DNA of 64,000 nt from Prorocentrum cordatum (lineage: Eukaryota; Sar; Dinophyceae; Prorocentrales; Prorocentraceae), in assembly GCA_963575745.1 (NCBI GenBank), contig CAUYUJ010006280.1, positions 469,918-533,917 on the forward strand, read 5' to 3'. The notes beneath the pieces are model-generated. The model worked only from the letters and a program-made list of their open reading frames with translations. It had not been told where the DNA came from and did not search any database. Shown piece after piece: positions 53,656 through 63,289 of this stretch; the first letter of the stretch is position 1, and every line of letters begins with the position of its first letter. The position numbers and the translations under genes are program-made.

Positions 53656-54074
53656 CTGGCGCAGGGGCTCGATTGATAATAAAATCGCTTCGCTCATTCC
53701 GCCGGCCCATCCTGTATCAATGGTGCGATATCATTATCTATGTGCTGGCGTGCTCGTGGCGAGCGAGAAGGGGGGGGAAGGAAGAGGAGGGGGGGGGGGG
53801 GTGGGTTTTGTGTGTGGGGGGGCGTGTGTTTTGTGTGTTTTGGTGTTTTTTTTTTTTTTTTTTTTTTTTTTTGTTTTTTTTTTTTGTGTTGTGGGTGGGG
53901 GGGGGGTGGGGGGGGGTGGGGGGTTGGGGGGGGGGGGGGTGTTGTTGTGTTTTTGGTGTGGTTGGGGTGGGGGGGGGGGGGGGTGTTTGGTTATTTTTTG
54001 GGGGGTTTGGGGTGGGAGGAGGAGGCCTCTCGATGGCTTCTCGGGGCATTGGCGCAGGGGCTCGATTGATAATT
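53656..54074 (+). repeat. 24 bp direct repeat flanking a G/T homopolymer block
   Basis: TGGCGCAGGGGCTCGATTGA-TAAT occurs at 53656-53679 and 54051-54074. Between them is a stretch with long G and T runs (53780-54010), including about 26 Ts near 53848-53873. It lies in a presumed intron. Confidence 0.8.
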
Positions 54075-54326
54075 GCAGGAACCACCTAGCATCATACATA
54101 GCATCATTGATGCCCACCTCACAGTGTCTGCCTCTTTGCGATTGCCGGGGCGCCTCTTTCCCCTCTTGCTCCCTCCCCCCGCCTCCCCCCCCCTGCCCCT
54201 CCCTTATCCATCTCCCTCCTCACTCTTCCCTGCCCTTGCTCCGCCCTCACTCCTCCTCCCTCCCTCCTCCGCCTCCTCCTCCCTCCTCCTCCTTCTCCTC
54301 CTCCCGTTTCCTAGCCACGAGGGAGG

Positions 54327-55140
54327 GGGGGGCGTGTCGCGGCGACTGGCGCAAGCCCAGCGTCGAGGTATACACCGCGTCGAACGTGTCGTTGGCTGAT
54401 ACTGTTGATTATGTGACGTCTGTGCTTTCAGAGGCTGTGTTCAAGAACCTCGGTCAAAAGATGCCAGCCGCCAACAAGTGGTGGACCTTTGGATCAACCC
54501 AGGAGTACCAGGGCTTGGGAATGTTGTGCTATAGGATCTTGCCCCGAGTGTTGGAACGCGCCGCCATCGGGAACCATGACCAGGCGCACTTGGACGAGCT
54601 AGCTCGGGATAACCCTAATATGTGGTACAAGGCTTACGCAGGGTCGAAGGAAAAAAATCCATGGAGTTCATGCGTAATTTCCGAGTGAGCGATCATGCAG
54701 TTGCTACATCTTTGGTCCTCTGCGAGCCGCTGGACCACCTGAGCAACAGAATGCAGTATCTGGATGAAACGGGGAAGTTTTCGCTTGATGAGCTTGTGAA
54801 AGACAATGGCATTCTTGCTGGTTGCATGTCTCATCTATGGTACTTGTTGCACCCCGTGGACCCTGGGGCGTCCCCGCCAGTGCGCTCTGTTTGGCCGACT
54901 GAGGCGTTGTGGTTTCATTTTGGTGGCCTGGGCTCTTTCGAATCTTTCGTCGAGAACTATTACGGGACTGGGATGCAGCTGCTCTCGCAACTTGAATCCA
55001 GGTTCGCCGTCCCGAACATGAACTACCCGAAGCGCTTCTTCAAGGATTACCTTCAGTATGGCACCCTCGGCGCCTTTGACAGGTTGCGCCACGAGAACCG
55101 TTGTTGCCTCGACTCTATGTTCTCCCTGGGGGAGGGTCGA
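54327..55140 (+). CDS. Exon of unknown gene with a frameshift at an A7 run
   Basis: After CCTCCTCCCGTTTCCTAG the frame reads SVEVYTASNVSLADTVDYVT, SVLSEAVFKNLGQKMPAANK and WWTFGSTQEYQGLGMLCYRI. At 54650-54656 (GGAAAAAAATCC) this frame soon stops, while the -1 frame continues with SMEFMRNFRVSDHAVATSLV, then VRSVWPTEALWFHFGGLGSF and NMNYPKRFFKDYLQYGTLGA. The two halves clearly belong together. One missing A, or a -1 slip on A-AAA-AAT, reconciles them. The end is uncertain, near CTCCCTGGGGGAGGG (55130-55140). Family unknown. Confidence 0.55.
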
Positions 55141-55364
55141 CCATCTGGGGCCAGTCGCTTTTCTGCCTACCTTGTCTCGTTGCCCTGATCCTAGCTATCT
55201 GCTCTCACTAGCCTATCCCCATTCCCAACCACGGCCTGTGATACTGATTCGCGTTGACGATCGCTCCAGTTTGGGGGCCAGGGGGGAGGGGCGGGGTCGG
55301 GGTCGATAACGGGGAGGTCGTTGCCTCGATCATTCGGGGAGGGATTGAGATAGATCTTCCGCCT

Positions 55365-55635
55365 TCCCGCCCAAAGACCCCCGCCCCTTCCCGCCCAAAG
55401 ACCCCCCCTTCCCGTCCAGAGACCCCCCCTTCCCGCCCAAAGCCCTCCCTTCCCGCCCAAAGACCCCCCCTTCCCGCCCAAAGACCTCCCTTTCCCGCCC
55501 AAAGACCCCCCTTCCCGCCCAAAGACCCCCCCTTCCCGCCCAAAGACCCCCTCGCCCCGGCCAAAGACTCCCACTTCCGGCCCAAGAGACTTCCGCTTCC
55601 CGCCCAAAGACCCCCCCGCCCCGCCCAAAGACCCT
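55365..55635 (+). repeat. ~21 bp CCCGCCCAAAGACCCCCCCTT minisatellite in an intron
   Basis: About 12 units of CCCGCCCAAAGACCCCCCTT, with ARC/CGC variants, lie between the exons at 54327 and 55690. Confidence 0.9.
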
Positions 55636-55689
55636 CGGTTGCTCGGCGAGAGCGCCCCAGATGCGCGGGCAGTAGATTGGGGTGATGGG

Positions 55690-57160
55690 GGGAAGGTTCA
55701 GCGAGCCCTTGCTGATTGGCTTGGCGCCGCTCCTGGGGCCGAACACCGAGGACGAGCTTTCCCTGCTTATTTACAGCTTGAGGAGGCACGCCCAAGTCAC
55801 AAACATGTCGAACGAGAACCTCATTTCATTTTATAACTCGGCTGGGAAGCTTAAGCACCACAAGCCTACGATTGAGCGATATACGCACGTTGCTACCCTC
55901 GGAGGGTTGCTGCAGAAACACATGGCCCATGGCTACAACAACCCTTTACTGGAAAGTCGCGACGAGCTCATGAAAAGTGGCGTCCCCATCAAAGCCCATC
56001 GGTTGAAATACAGGAAATTCAAAGTGAATCGAGTAGGTAGGCAGGACGTGGCATACAGGAACAGGGCGCACGCGAAGTGGCTACGTGAGAACCCCAATGC
56101 CAGCCAGGAAGAGTCTGACGCCAAGCACCTCGAATTGGCTGAGCAGTGGAAGGGCTGGACGCAGGTGGAGCGCCATCGGGCCACGGTCGAACTCACAAGC
56201 CTGGTTGACCACCCCACCCCGCCAGACTCCGAACCGGAAGACATCCCCGAAGGAGAGTTGCAGCAGGAGGATTGGTTCTGCGGGGACGGCACCTGGCCAT
56301 TAAGCTTGGCGTCCTTGGAGGAGTTCGTGGGATCGGAGTCGTCAGTGCCAGCTGTTGCAGAGGCTCGTCGTTGGGCTTCCCGGAAGGACTTGTTGGTGGA
56401 GGACGCTCTCGGCATTCCCGCGGGGCCCATTGCTCATCGATTCGCGTGCTGGGAGGAGCACCCAGGACTTTGTCTTACTCGGGACGCAGCTGAGTATCGT
56501 GATGTACTTCGCCTGGCGGGCAGACTGCGCACTCATTTCTCTAAAGAGCACGTGCGCAAGTACCACTCCATATCTTTGCTTGGCTGCCCGCGTGGCGACC
56601 CTGACTCAATTGTTGTGTTTTTGGCTAACATCCGCGCCGAGCGCCCGAAAGTTCCTCAGACTCATTCCTTCTGTAGGTGCGAACACGATGCTGGCCTGAC
56701 ATCTTTGTGGGCTTCGCTGGGGCGCCCTGGAGGTTCGCGGCCGTCGATATGGGAACTTTCGAAAGAGATTTGGAGCCACCGCCCTGAGAGGATGCTCGTG
56801 CGGGTCGCGGACTCTGCGCGCCGACTTTCGGTCAGAGAGTTCCACATCGTGGACGTTCGAGGGTGGTCGGACGGAGTGACAGTGCCCGCGGGCAAGGAGG
56901 CAGCGAAGACAGCCAAGCTTGCACGGAGCACGGGGGACGAAGCGGAGGATCCAGATTTAGCGGCTTTGGACGATCCGAGGCCAGCGCCTCCCAGGGCGCC
57001 CCGTCCTCCTCAGCAGCCAGCCGCGGGCGTCCGACGCCTTTCGCCGTTGGACGTCCTCATTGCCCCCGAAGAACTTGCCGAGCCAGAGTCGGGCGACGAC
57101 GGCGTGGAGGACCCGCCGCCACCGCCGCCGCAGGCCCCCCGGCAGAGCGCCCCCTCTTTT
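55690..57160 (+). CDS. Large exon of unknown gene (~490 codons)
   Basis: The longest clean coding stretch of the plus-strand island. It opens GRFSEPLLIGLAPLLGPNTE, then ENLISFYNSAGKLKHHKPTI and ERYTHVATLGGLLQKHMAHG, followed by a basic segment (SGVPIKAHRLKYRKFKVNRV). A helical unit is next (NPNASQEESDAKHLELAEQW), then an acidic linker and a second folded part (EVVGSE-like; YRDVLRLAGRLRTHFSKEHV, KYHSISLLGCPRGDPDSIVV, SFCRCEHDAGLTSLWASLGR). The C-terminus is Pro/Glu/Asp-rich (PEELAEPESGDDGVEDPPPP). I believe proteins of this kind occur as uncharacterised, multi-copy dinoflagellate genes and may belong to a transposon, but I cannot name the family. Start at GGAAGG after GATGGGG. The end is approximate. 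Confidence 0.6.
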
Positions 57161-57364
57161 GCTCCTTGTTCTCTTGTTGTTGATCAATCTCATGCGATTG
57201 GGGGCTCGATTGTTGCCGGCGGTCCTCTCCCCTCCTCCCTCCTCCATCCCCCTCCCTTCTCCTTCCCCCTCCCTTCTCATCGCCTCTCCTTTCCGCTTGC
57301 TTGCCCCTTTTCATCAATCTTTCTCCCCCCATCCTCCCGAATCCTGTCTTCCGCCCACCACATG

Positions 57365-57425
57365 TGCAGATCGCAACTGAAATGAAATACAATAATAGGC
57401 TATTTCATTTCAGTTCCGATCTGCA
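57365..57425. repeat. Intronic palindrome, ~24 bp arms
   Basis: TGCAGATCGCAACTGAAATG-AAATA pairs with TATTTCATTTCAGTTCCGAT-CTGCA around a short loop, with one mismatch. It sits in the presumed intron before the exon at 57894. Confidence 0.8.
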
Positions 57426-57893
57426 TCTCATCCTTGTCTCACCTCGCCATGGCGAGCTCGCTGCCGCGCATCGCGAGAACGCCTCGTCGTTTGCGACGGG
57501 GGGCCAGTGGCAGGGTCGCCGCATCTGTACCCCCATAATCGGTCTCTTGTGCTCACTCAGGCCCACTCCGCACCGACCGACTCGGGGATCTTCCCATTCG
57601 CATGGCCTTGGCAATCATTCGATACTTAGGCTTTGACGCGTTTGGCTACTCTTGGAGCCGTCTTGAAACCTCTTGGAGCCGTCTTGGAGCCGTCTTGTTT
57701 GGCCACTCTCAGGACCGTCTTGGAGCTGTCTTGAAGCTTCTCTGAGTTTCTCGGGCCTCCTGGAGTTTCGTGGCGTTGGTGGCATTCCCAGGTCTTCTCG
57801 GGGGTTCTCGCGGCATTTCGGCCGTTTGGGGCAGCTGTTGATGGCCCATCTTCTCCGAGCCCTCTCCTCCTCATCCCGCGGGCGCCCGCAGGC

Positions 57894-58849
57894 TCGCGCT
57901 CGAGGTGCCCGCGCTGCTGGAGCAGACGGTGGCGGAGCAGGAGCTGTGGGTGGCGATGGGCCAGGCGCAGGCAGCGAGGAGGGCGAGCCCGCTTCCCCCG
58001 CCGCCCCGCAGCCGCCCGAGGCCCCGCCGCCGCCGGCGGGGGCGCCTGGAGGGGGTCGGGCGGCCGCTAATGGGGCGTGCTTTTTTTATGGGGGGTGAAG
58101 AAAGGGGCCCCTATGGGGGCGCTTCAGGGCTTTCAAGGGCCAAATGTAAGGGTCCTTTCTTCACCCCCCATGAAAGGTGCACCCCATTAGCGGCCGCCCG
58201 AGGAGAGGAGGATTTGGAGGCGGGCAGCGGCGGCGGCGTGCCAGCTGCAGAGGGCGAGCAGGAAGACCCCGCTCCTCCACTACCTCCTCCAGCCGCGCCG
58301 CCTCCTGGAGGAGAGGGAGGCTCGGGCGGGGAAGGCAGCGGCGCGCCAGCCGCAGAGGGCGAGGAGGTCGACCCCGCCCCTAAGCGACGGCGGCCAGGGT
58401 GGACAGGGATCCAGGGCGAGAACTATCCGTCTTATGACGTAATGAGCAGGTCGTATGGACCAGGTGGGCCAATTAAGATGGGCTGCATCAGAATCAATAG
58501 GGAGAGGTGTTCTCTCGACGCCCACTGCAGTAGATGCAAGTTCAAGATGAACCGCAATTGGAAGCCGAGATGGAATCGCAAGATGGAGCAAGTCGGTCCG
58601 CAGGGCCGACCCATGGGTTTGCTCATTGCCGCGCTTCAGGTCAGGTGCCAGGGCTCCAAAGAGCTTCACAAGGCGATTGTCGACAGAGGGTTCGATCAAG
58701 TCTATCGGTCCGCCTGCAGACAGTGGGGTAGAGAGGAGGACAGTGGCTTGGCAGACCTGTTTGCTTTGAATCTCGAAAGGCCCCGAAGGGTCAATCAGCC
58801 GAACCCGATTCACAACGAGGATTCGGATGAACCTGGTCTGGAGCCTTGA
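57894..58849 (+). CDS. Last exon of unknown gene, interrupted by a hairpin insert
   Basis: The acceptor is CGGGCGCCCGCAG. The exon starts Gly/Ala/Glu/Pro-rich (GDGPGAGSEEGEPASPAAPQ), and the frame would stop inside the hairpin at 58060-58197. With that 130 nt removed it continues in frame as ARGEEDLEAGSGGG. Two copies of PAAEGEE/QxDPAP follow, then an NLS-like PKRRRPGW and a conserved-looking C-terminal region. That region reads GIQGENYPSYDVMSRSYGPG, CIRINRERCSLDAHCSRCKF, KMNRNWKPRWNRKME, QGRPMGLLIAALQ. The C-x6-C-x2-C plus basic and aromatic residues suggests a small zinc-binding, nucleic-acid-binding unit. It ends EDSDEPGLEP at a TGA. Family unknown. Confidence 0.6.
58060..58197 (+). mobile_element. 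Introner-like hairpin between GCGGCCGC repeats
   Basis: GCGGCCGC at 58060-58067 and 58190-58197. The 130 nt from one repeat start to the next contain arms CTAATGGGGCGTGC..ATGGGGGGTGAAGAAAGG and their complement CCTTTCTTCACCCCCCAT..GCACCCCATTAG. Removing exactly one repeat plus the insert joins the two otherwise different open frames. The end reads ATTAG, an acceptor-like AG; the 5' border is non-canonical. Confidence 0.65.
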
Positions 58850-59580
58850 ATTCAGATTGAGTTGCAAGCGCGCGCGCTCGCTTGAACGCCCGCTGGAGGA
58901 GAGGGGGGAGGGGGGGGGGAGGAGGAGGGGGAGGAGGAGGAGGAGGGGGAGGAAGAGGAGGATGAACCTGATCTCCTCCAGTTGAATTGTGCGAGCGTGC
59001 GCGCACGACAGCCATTGTTTGATTGTGGTGTACTTGTGCGTTGCGCGCATGCCGCATTCTCGCATGCTGGTATTTTCTATGTAGCGCAGGGCTCTCGGCC
59101 TCCTGCTCGTTTCGGGGCTCTGTGCCCCTGCTTGCGGCCGCACCCAGCGCTCATCGAGGCCTCTCCGTCTCGAGGCATTCGCTTGCGTGCCTAACTTGAG
59201 GCGCTGGACAGCGAGAGCTCGTGGCAGCGGGGGGCAGAGCAACATTTCTGGCGAGTGCAGGGTCTGGCGATCGGAGGGAGCGTCGCGGCTGCAGGTTTCC
59301 CAAGGGCGCCAGCGAGATGCGAAGTTATTCGTGCCGCTGCTCCTGCTGCTCCTCCCCTCCTGCTCGTCTCCCCTTTTTCGTGTCCCTCGGGCCCTCGCTC
59401 GTTCCTCGGCTTCTCGGCCCCGCTCGGTCGGTCCCCTTTGTTCGCTCGGGCCCTCGCGGCGCGTCAGGAGGTAGCGCGAAAGGCGCGCCAATCGATCTTG
59501 GCACTGTATTTTTTTTGCCCATCGGCTGCGCACTACTACTTCTATCCCCTGCCGGGTTCCGACGGAAGCTTGAACTCTTC
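58850..59580. other. Interval without a supported gene
   Basis: A GGA tract lies at 58898-58970. The rest, to 59580, is GC-rich with TCG/CTC-rich patches (59340-59470). ORFs of 200-250 codons on the plus strand run into the GGGGATCT repeats and are not convincing. Confidence 0.4.
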
Positions 59581-59885
59581 GGAGAGCTTTTGGGGGGCCC
59601 CAGCGGCTCCAGCTCTTGGGGGGCTTTGGGGGGCTCCAACTCTTGGGGGGCTTTGGGCGGGGGCCCTCCAACGTCCTGGGCTGCCCGCGGGGTGGCCCAA
59701 AGGGATCTCGCAGTGGGGGGCCCGAAGGCGTTTTGGGGGGCTTCCCAGGGCCCAGGGCTTGGGGATCTCTTGGGGATCTTGGGGATCTCTTGGGGATCTC
59801 TTGAGGATCTCTTGGGGATCTCTTTTGTTGGGGGGATCTCTTGGGGATCTTGGGGGTCTCGGGGGTCTCGGGGATCTTGGGGGTC
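59580..59885 (+). repeat. GGGGGGCTTT and GGGGATCTCTT minisatellites
   Basis: TTGGGGGGCT(CC/TT) repeats run to about 59660. From 59755 to 59885 there is GGGATCTTG/GGGGATCTCTT. Confidence 0.85.
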
Positions 59886-59982
59886 TTGGGTCTTCTTCAT
59901 GGGCACCGCAGGAAGTATGACAAAAGCGTGCCTATGGCTGCCGCGGGGTCGGGGAACGGCCCTTCGTTGCCCCTCTTTTTAG

Positions 59983-60177
59983 AGGCGGATTGCGAAGGAC
60001 CCTTACCTGGCTGCAAGCCTCCGGGAGCTGCAGCCCCCTTCGGCACGACCTACAGAGGTGCGCTTTTGCCAGCCAGAGGACTCCTCCCCCACTCTGTTCC
60101 CTCTGTCCACCTTCCGCCTGGAGGGTGGGCAGAGGGGGGTGCTCTTCCGCCCCTCCGCCCGAGCCCGCCTAAACGAG
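59983..60177 (+). CDS. Candidate internal exon (65 codons)
   Basis: Bounded by CCCCTCTTTTTAG and a donor GAG-GTAGGG, exactly 195 nt. It translates to RRIAKDPYLAASLRELQPPS, ARPTEVRFCQPEDSSPTLFP, LSTFRLEGGQRGVLFRPSAR, ARLNE. The mixed composition and good borders on both sides make it one of the cleaner exons here. No partner exon of certain frame was found. It may belong to the gene ending at 58849, to the genes at 61.1 kb, or to a broken relative. Function unknown. Confidence 0.5.
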
Positions 60178-60589
60178 GTAGGGCGGGGGGGCGGAAAGGC
60201 ACCCAGGAGGGGCGGCCCCTCCCTTTACGGGCAATGCGCCTGAGGGGGCCGCGGGGGGGGGGGGGAGCCTCGCTTCCCTTTTGTTTTTTTGCTTGGGAAG
60301 GTGCGCGTTCTGACCGTAATTTCGAAGGGGGAATCCAACCGCGGCGACGACGAGGAACCCTGGGGCCGTGGCCGAAAACCGCCCACCTCCTTCACGATCT
60401 TCCCGGGGCTTTTCGGGCCCCCAAGGCCCCGGGCCTTTGGGCTCGCTCTCGTCGGGCTATCTTACGCGCCGATGGGCTCATTCGCTCGCGGGAAGCGTTG
60501 TTTGGTGCCATCACATCACACAACATAACATTTATCACACCATGCATTGCGAATTCCCGACGCTTCGCGTATCCCCACCGTCCCATCCA

Positions 60590-60655
60590 GGAACGACGCC
60601 CAGGCGCGTTGAGGTGATCAGGAAAAGCGGGATCAAAGAAGGGGATCTCCGACGA
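60590..60655 (+). CDS. Candidate short exon similar to 51469-51530
   Basis: After CACCGTCCCATCCAG the frame reads TTPRRVEVIRKSGIKEG. The same pattern (TTSRRVALIREARQRARG) follows an acceptor at 51468. The DNA is also similar on both sides of the acceptor (CCCATCC.AG.AACGACGYCC). This points to paralogous exons. Confidence 0.4.
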
Positions 60656-61118
60656 AGGAGGGAGGAGGAGTAGGAGGCTGATAGATGAGGGAGTGGGGAG
60701 AAGGACGATGCTGCATGCATAGGATGATGAGGAAGAGAGGGGGGAGTAGAGGTAGAAGGATGAGAAGGAGAAGGATGGGCGCGGGGCTCTCTTGGAGCCC
60801 TCCTGGAGCCCTCGTGGAGCCCAAGAGGGGGCCTGGACAGGGCGGGGGGGCTCCCGAGGGGCCCCGGGAGGGGGCCAGGAAGAATTTGGGAGAGGAAACG
60901 CTTTAGACCACCTACGCCCAGAGGACTGGTAGGGTTCAGGCGCGCCCCAATCTACTTCATCCGTCTTCCTACTTCATGGTGCCGCCCCAATCTACTTTAT
61001 CCGTCTTCCGACTTCATGGCTCTACCAGCGTCTTTCGACCGATTCGTTATTTGGCCCAAGTGATTCAGGGGTTCAGGGCGGTCCCTAGCCTGTGCTCTGG
61101 GGTGCTCCGTCCTCGGCG

Positions 61119-61481
61119 ATGACCTTTGAATCCTATGAGCTGTTGAATTTCTTCGTGTTCGTCCTAGGGATCAGCGTTGGGCTCATGATCGGGCGATGCT
61201 GTACTAACCCATCCACCACTCACGTGACTTCCGCGTCTACTGCTACTGCTACATGCAGTACATGCCGTACATGCCGCCCCCCTGAGCCTGAGGGGCCGGA
61301 GGGGCACCCCCAGGTTGGCGATTGTGGCGATGCGCTTGAGGAGATGCGCGTTGTGTATATGGCCAAGGGTTCGCAGGTATTCCACCTTAGGCCGACGTGT
61401 TGTTGGCTCAGCCGTTCGAAAGATGTACAGGCCATTCCATTGTGTAAGAACTGTGCCCATTGTGCTGCCAAGCGCGCCTGA
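61119..61481 (+). CDS. Small membrane protein with Cys/His-rich tail (120 aa)
   Basis: Start at MTFESYELLNFFVFVL. One hydrophobic segment at residues 8-26 (LLNFFVFVLGISVGLMIG) would be a signal anchor. Then comes a Thr/Ser/Ala linker, CSTCRTCRPP, and a C-terminal unit VVYMAKGSQVFHLRPTCCWL followed by PLCKNCAHC. The pattern G-x(4)-FH-x(3)-C-x(n)-L-x-LCxxC resembles small zinc-binding tails found beside transposon genes and nucleases. Membrane topology and zinc binding are inferred. The next gene starts 206 nt downstream on the same strand, which may indicate co-transcription. Confidence 0.55.
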   Translation: MTFESYELLNFFVFVLGISVGLMIGRCCTNPSTTHVTSASTATATCSTCRTCRPPEPEGPEGHPQVGDCGDALEEMRVVYMAKGSQVFHLRPTCCWLSRSKDVQAIPLCKNCAHCAAKRA

Positions 61482-61644
61482 CCCTTGCCCTTGTGCGCCT
61501 GTCGGCGTGTCGAAGAGATGAGAGATGGGATGGGGGTAGAGTTTTGGGTGTTTTGCAGTTTTGGTGTTCCCCTCTCCCCCTCCTCTCCTTCTCCTCCTTC
61601 TCCTCTTCGTCATTCTTGCTCGAGCCACCTGCTGACCGCCTTGA

Positions 61645-61675
61645 TTGAGGCATCTTCTATCTTGCTCATTCTCAG
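61645..61675 (+). promoter_or_regulatory. Candidate acceptor before the 61.7 kb gene
   Basis: GCATCTTCTATCTTGCTCAT-TCTCAG ends at 61675, 11 nt before the ATG. The layout is the same as before the ORFs of the minus-strand cluster, so this may be a trans-splice acceptor. Confidence 0.5.
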
Positions 61676-61686
61676 GGGCAGCGGCG

Positions 61687-62691
61687 ATGGAGAGATACCT
61701 CGTGCCGAGCGCAGCCGATAGCGTCGTGGACAGAGGTAGAGGCCGCCCCCGTGGCAAGGCCCGAGCCCGCGGCAGTGGCGTGGCAGGGGCACAAGCCAAG
61801 GGCGGCTCTCGAGGCAGGGGCAGGGCCGCCGCGAAACTTCTGGTCCCTCCAAGCAGCCCTCCCGCATCTGGCGGGTCATCGCCGTCATTGTCATCGCACT
61901 CGGCGTCGCAGTGTGACAAGGAGGCGGCCTCCGCAGCCGACGAGCGGAGACGCGAATCCGAGCTTGCCGCGCTGGCGCCCTCTGCAGCAACGGACAACGA
62001 GATAGTGATGGCAGGTGGCGCCACTTGCGGCGCCGGCCAAGTCGTGGTCGCCCCAGCCCATGAGGTTTCGGCGACCGCATCCCCAGTAGGCTCCTCAGCA
62101 GAGGGCGAGAGCGGGTCGCTGTCGCCGCCGCTTACAGTGGTGACCGACATCGCACCTTCGTCGTCAGGGGCAGTGCCAAAGCAGGTCTTCGACATTGACA
62201 TGGCACCCAGCGGGGTGGGCATCGTCGCTGCGGGCCCGCCTGACGGTCAGCCTCAGATTGCCGCGAGCGCTCAGACCGCCAGCTCGGGCGCCACCGTTGA
62301 GCCTCGGACCGCCGCGAGCACTCAGCCCGCCAGCGCTGGCGCCATCGGCGTCGCTGATGAACCGCCTCAGAATCAGCCTCAGGCCGCCGCGCACGATCAG
62401 CCAGCCAGCGCTGGCGCCATCGTCGCCGTCGGCTTGCCCGAGATTCAGCCTTGGGCCGCCGCCCCCGCAGCCAGGGAGGAGCACCCCCCAGCCAGTGCGG
62501 ACGCATCCGTCGGCATTCCTGACATGCAGTCTCAAGCCACCGCTGCGCCCGCTGCCCCTGCAGGGCCTTCGCAGCTAGCCGATGCCTCAGGTGGCCGGGT
62601 GGCGTCGCCAGCGGAGAAGCGGAGGAAGATCGAGCTTGCCGTTGCTGGCGGGGATAACGATGCGCTCTCTCTGTCCGATCTCTCTGACGAG
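61687..62691 (+). CDS. AT-hook-like, repeat-containing disordered protein, exon 1
   Basis: Start MERYLVPSAADSVVDRG after the acceptor above. Residues 17-28 (GRGRPRGKARARG) contain the GRP core of an AT-hook flanked by basic residues, a minor-groove DNA-binding motif. The rest is disordered. From about residue 180 there are roughly 40 residue tandem repeats with QPQxAA and QPASAGAI. EKRRKIELA near the end is NLS-like. The exon ends DLSDE at a donor GAG-GTGAGT (62692), and the frame continues from 63290. Without splicing, the frame stops at 62814. Likely a nuclear protein; function unknown. Confidence 0.6.
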
Positions 62692-63289
62692 GTGAGTGCC
62701 GCGGGCGCTCCAACACCACGCCTACACAGGCCCACATCAGTTCCTGATGTTACTCAATCTCGTGGTCATCCGACACCTGTCCTAGCCTGGCCCCCGCTAG
62801 ACTACCCCCACTAGTTTTGCCTCCGACGTCCCGGGCCTTCTCGACGATTGCATATCATGTTGGATGTTGTCGTGATGGCCTCTCGGGGGCCCGCGAAGAC
62901 CGCCCGGGCCCAAGGCATCCACGAGGGCCCAGTTGGGTTGCCCGCGAGGGATCCAGGCGGGCCTCAGGATGGCCCTTAGCAAGGCCGAGTTATGGGTTAT
63001 GGTCCCTCGCTTGCCTTTTCTTGGTGCCCATCGCACCCTATGGGCCCATGGCCCATAACTCGAACCTCCATCCTCGAGTTTCGCACTTCGCACCTCGACG
63101 TGCAACTGCTTGCCGATCGGCCATTCGGGGCTGTACTCTCGATTTGGACGTGATGTCCCTAGGGTTTGTCAATAGCATCTTGTCTTATTCCCTGGTAAGT
63201 TGCGTCTCGCGATGTTTGGGCGTTCAGTGCGCCCTCGACTCATTCTGCTCATCCTCCACGTGCTCCTCTTCTCTTCCCTGGCCCGCGAG
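62692..63289 (+). other. Predicted intron (598 nt)
   Basis: GTGAGT donor and ..TTCCCTGGCCCGCGAG acceptor. The 9 bp sequence CGAGGTGAG is repeated at both borders (62688-62696 and 63286-63294), and splicing keeps the frame. Inside, GAGTTATGGG (62987) and CCCATAACTC (63052) form an inverted repeat. Confidence 0.55.
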
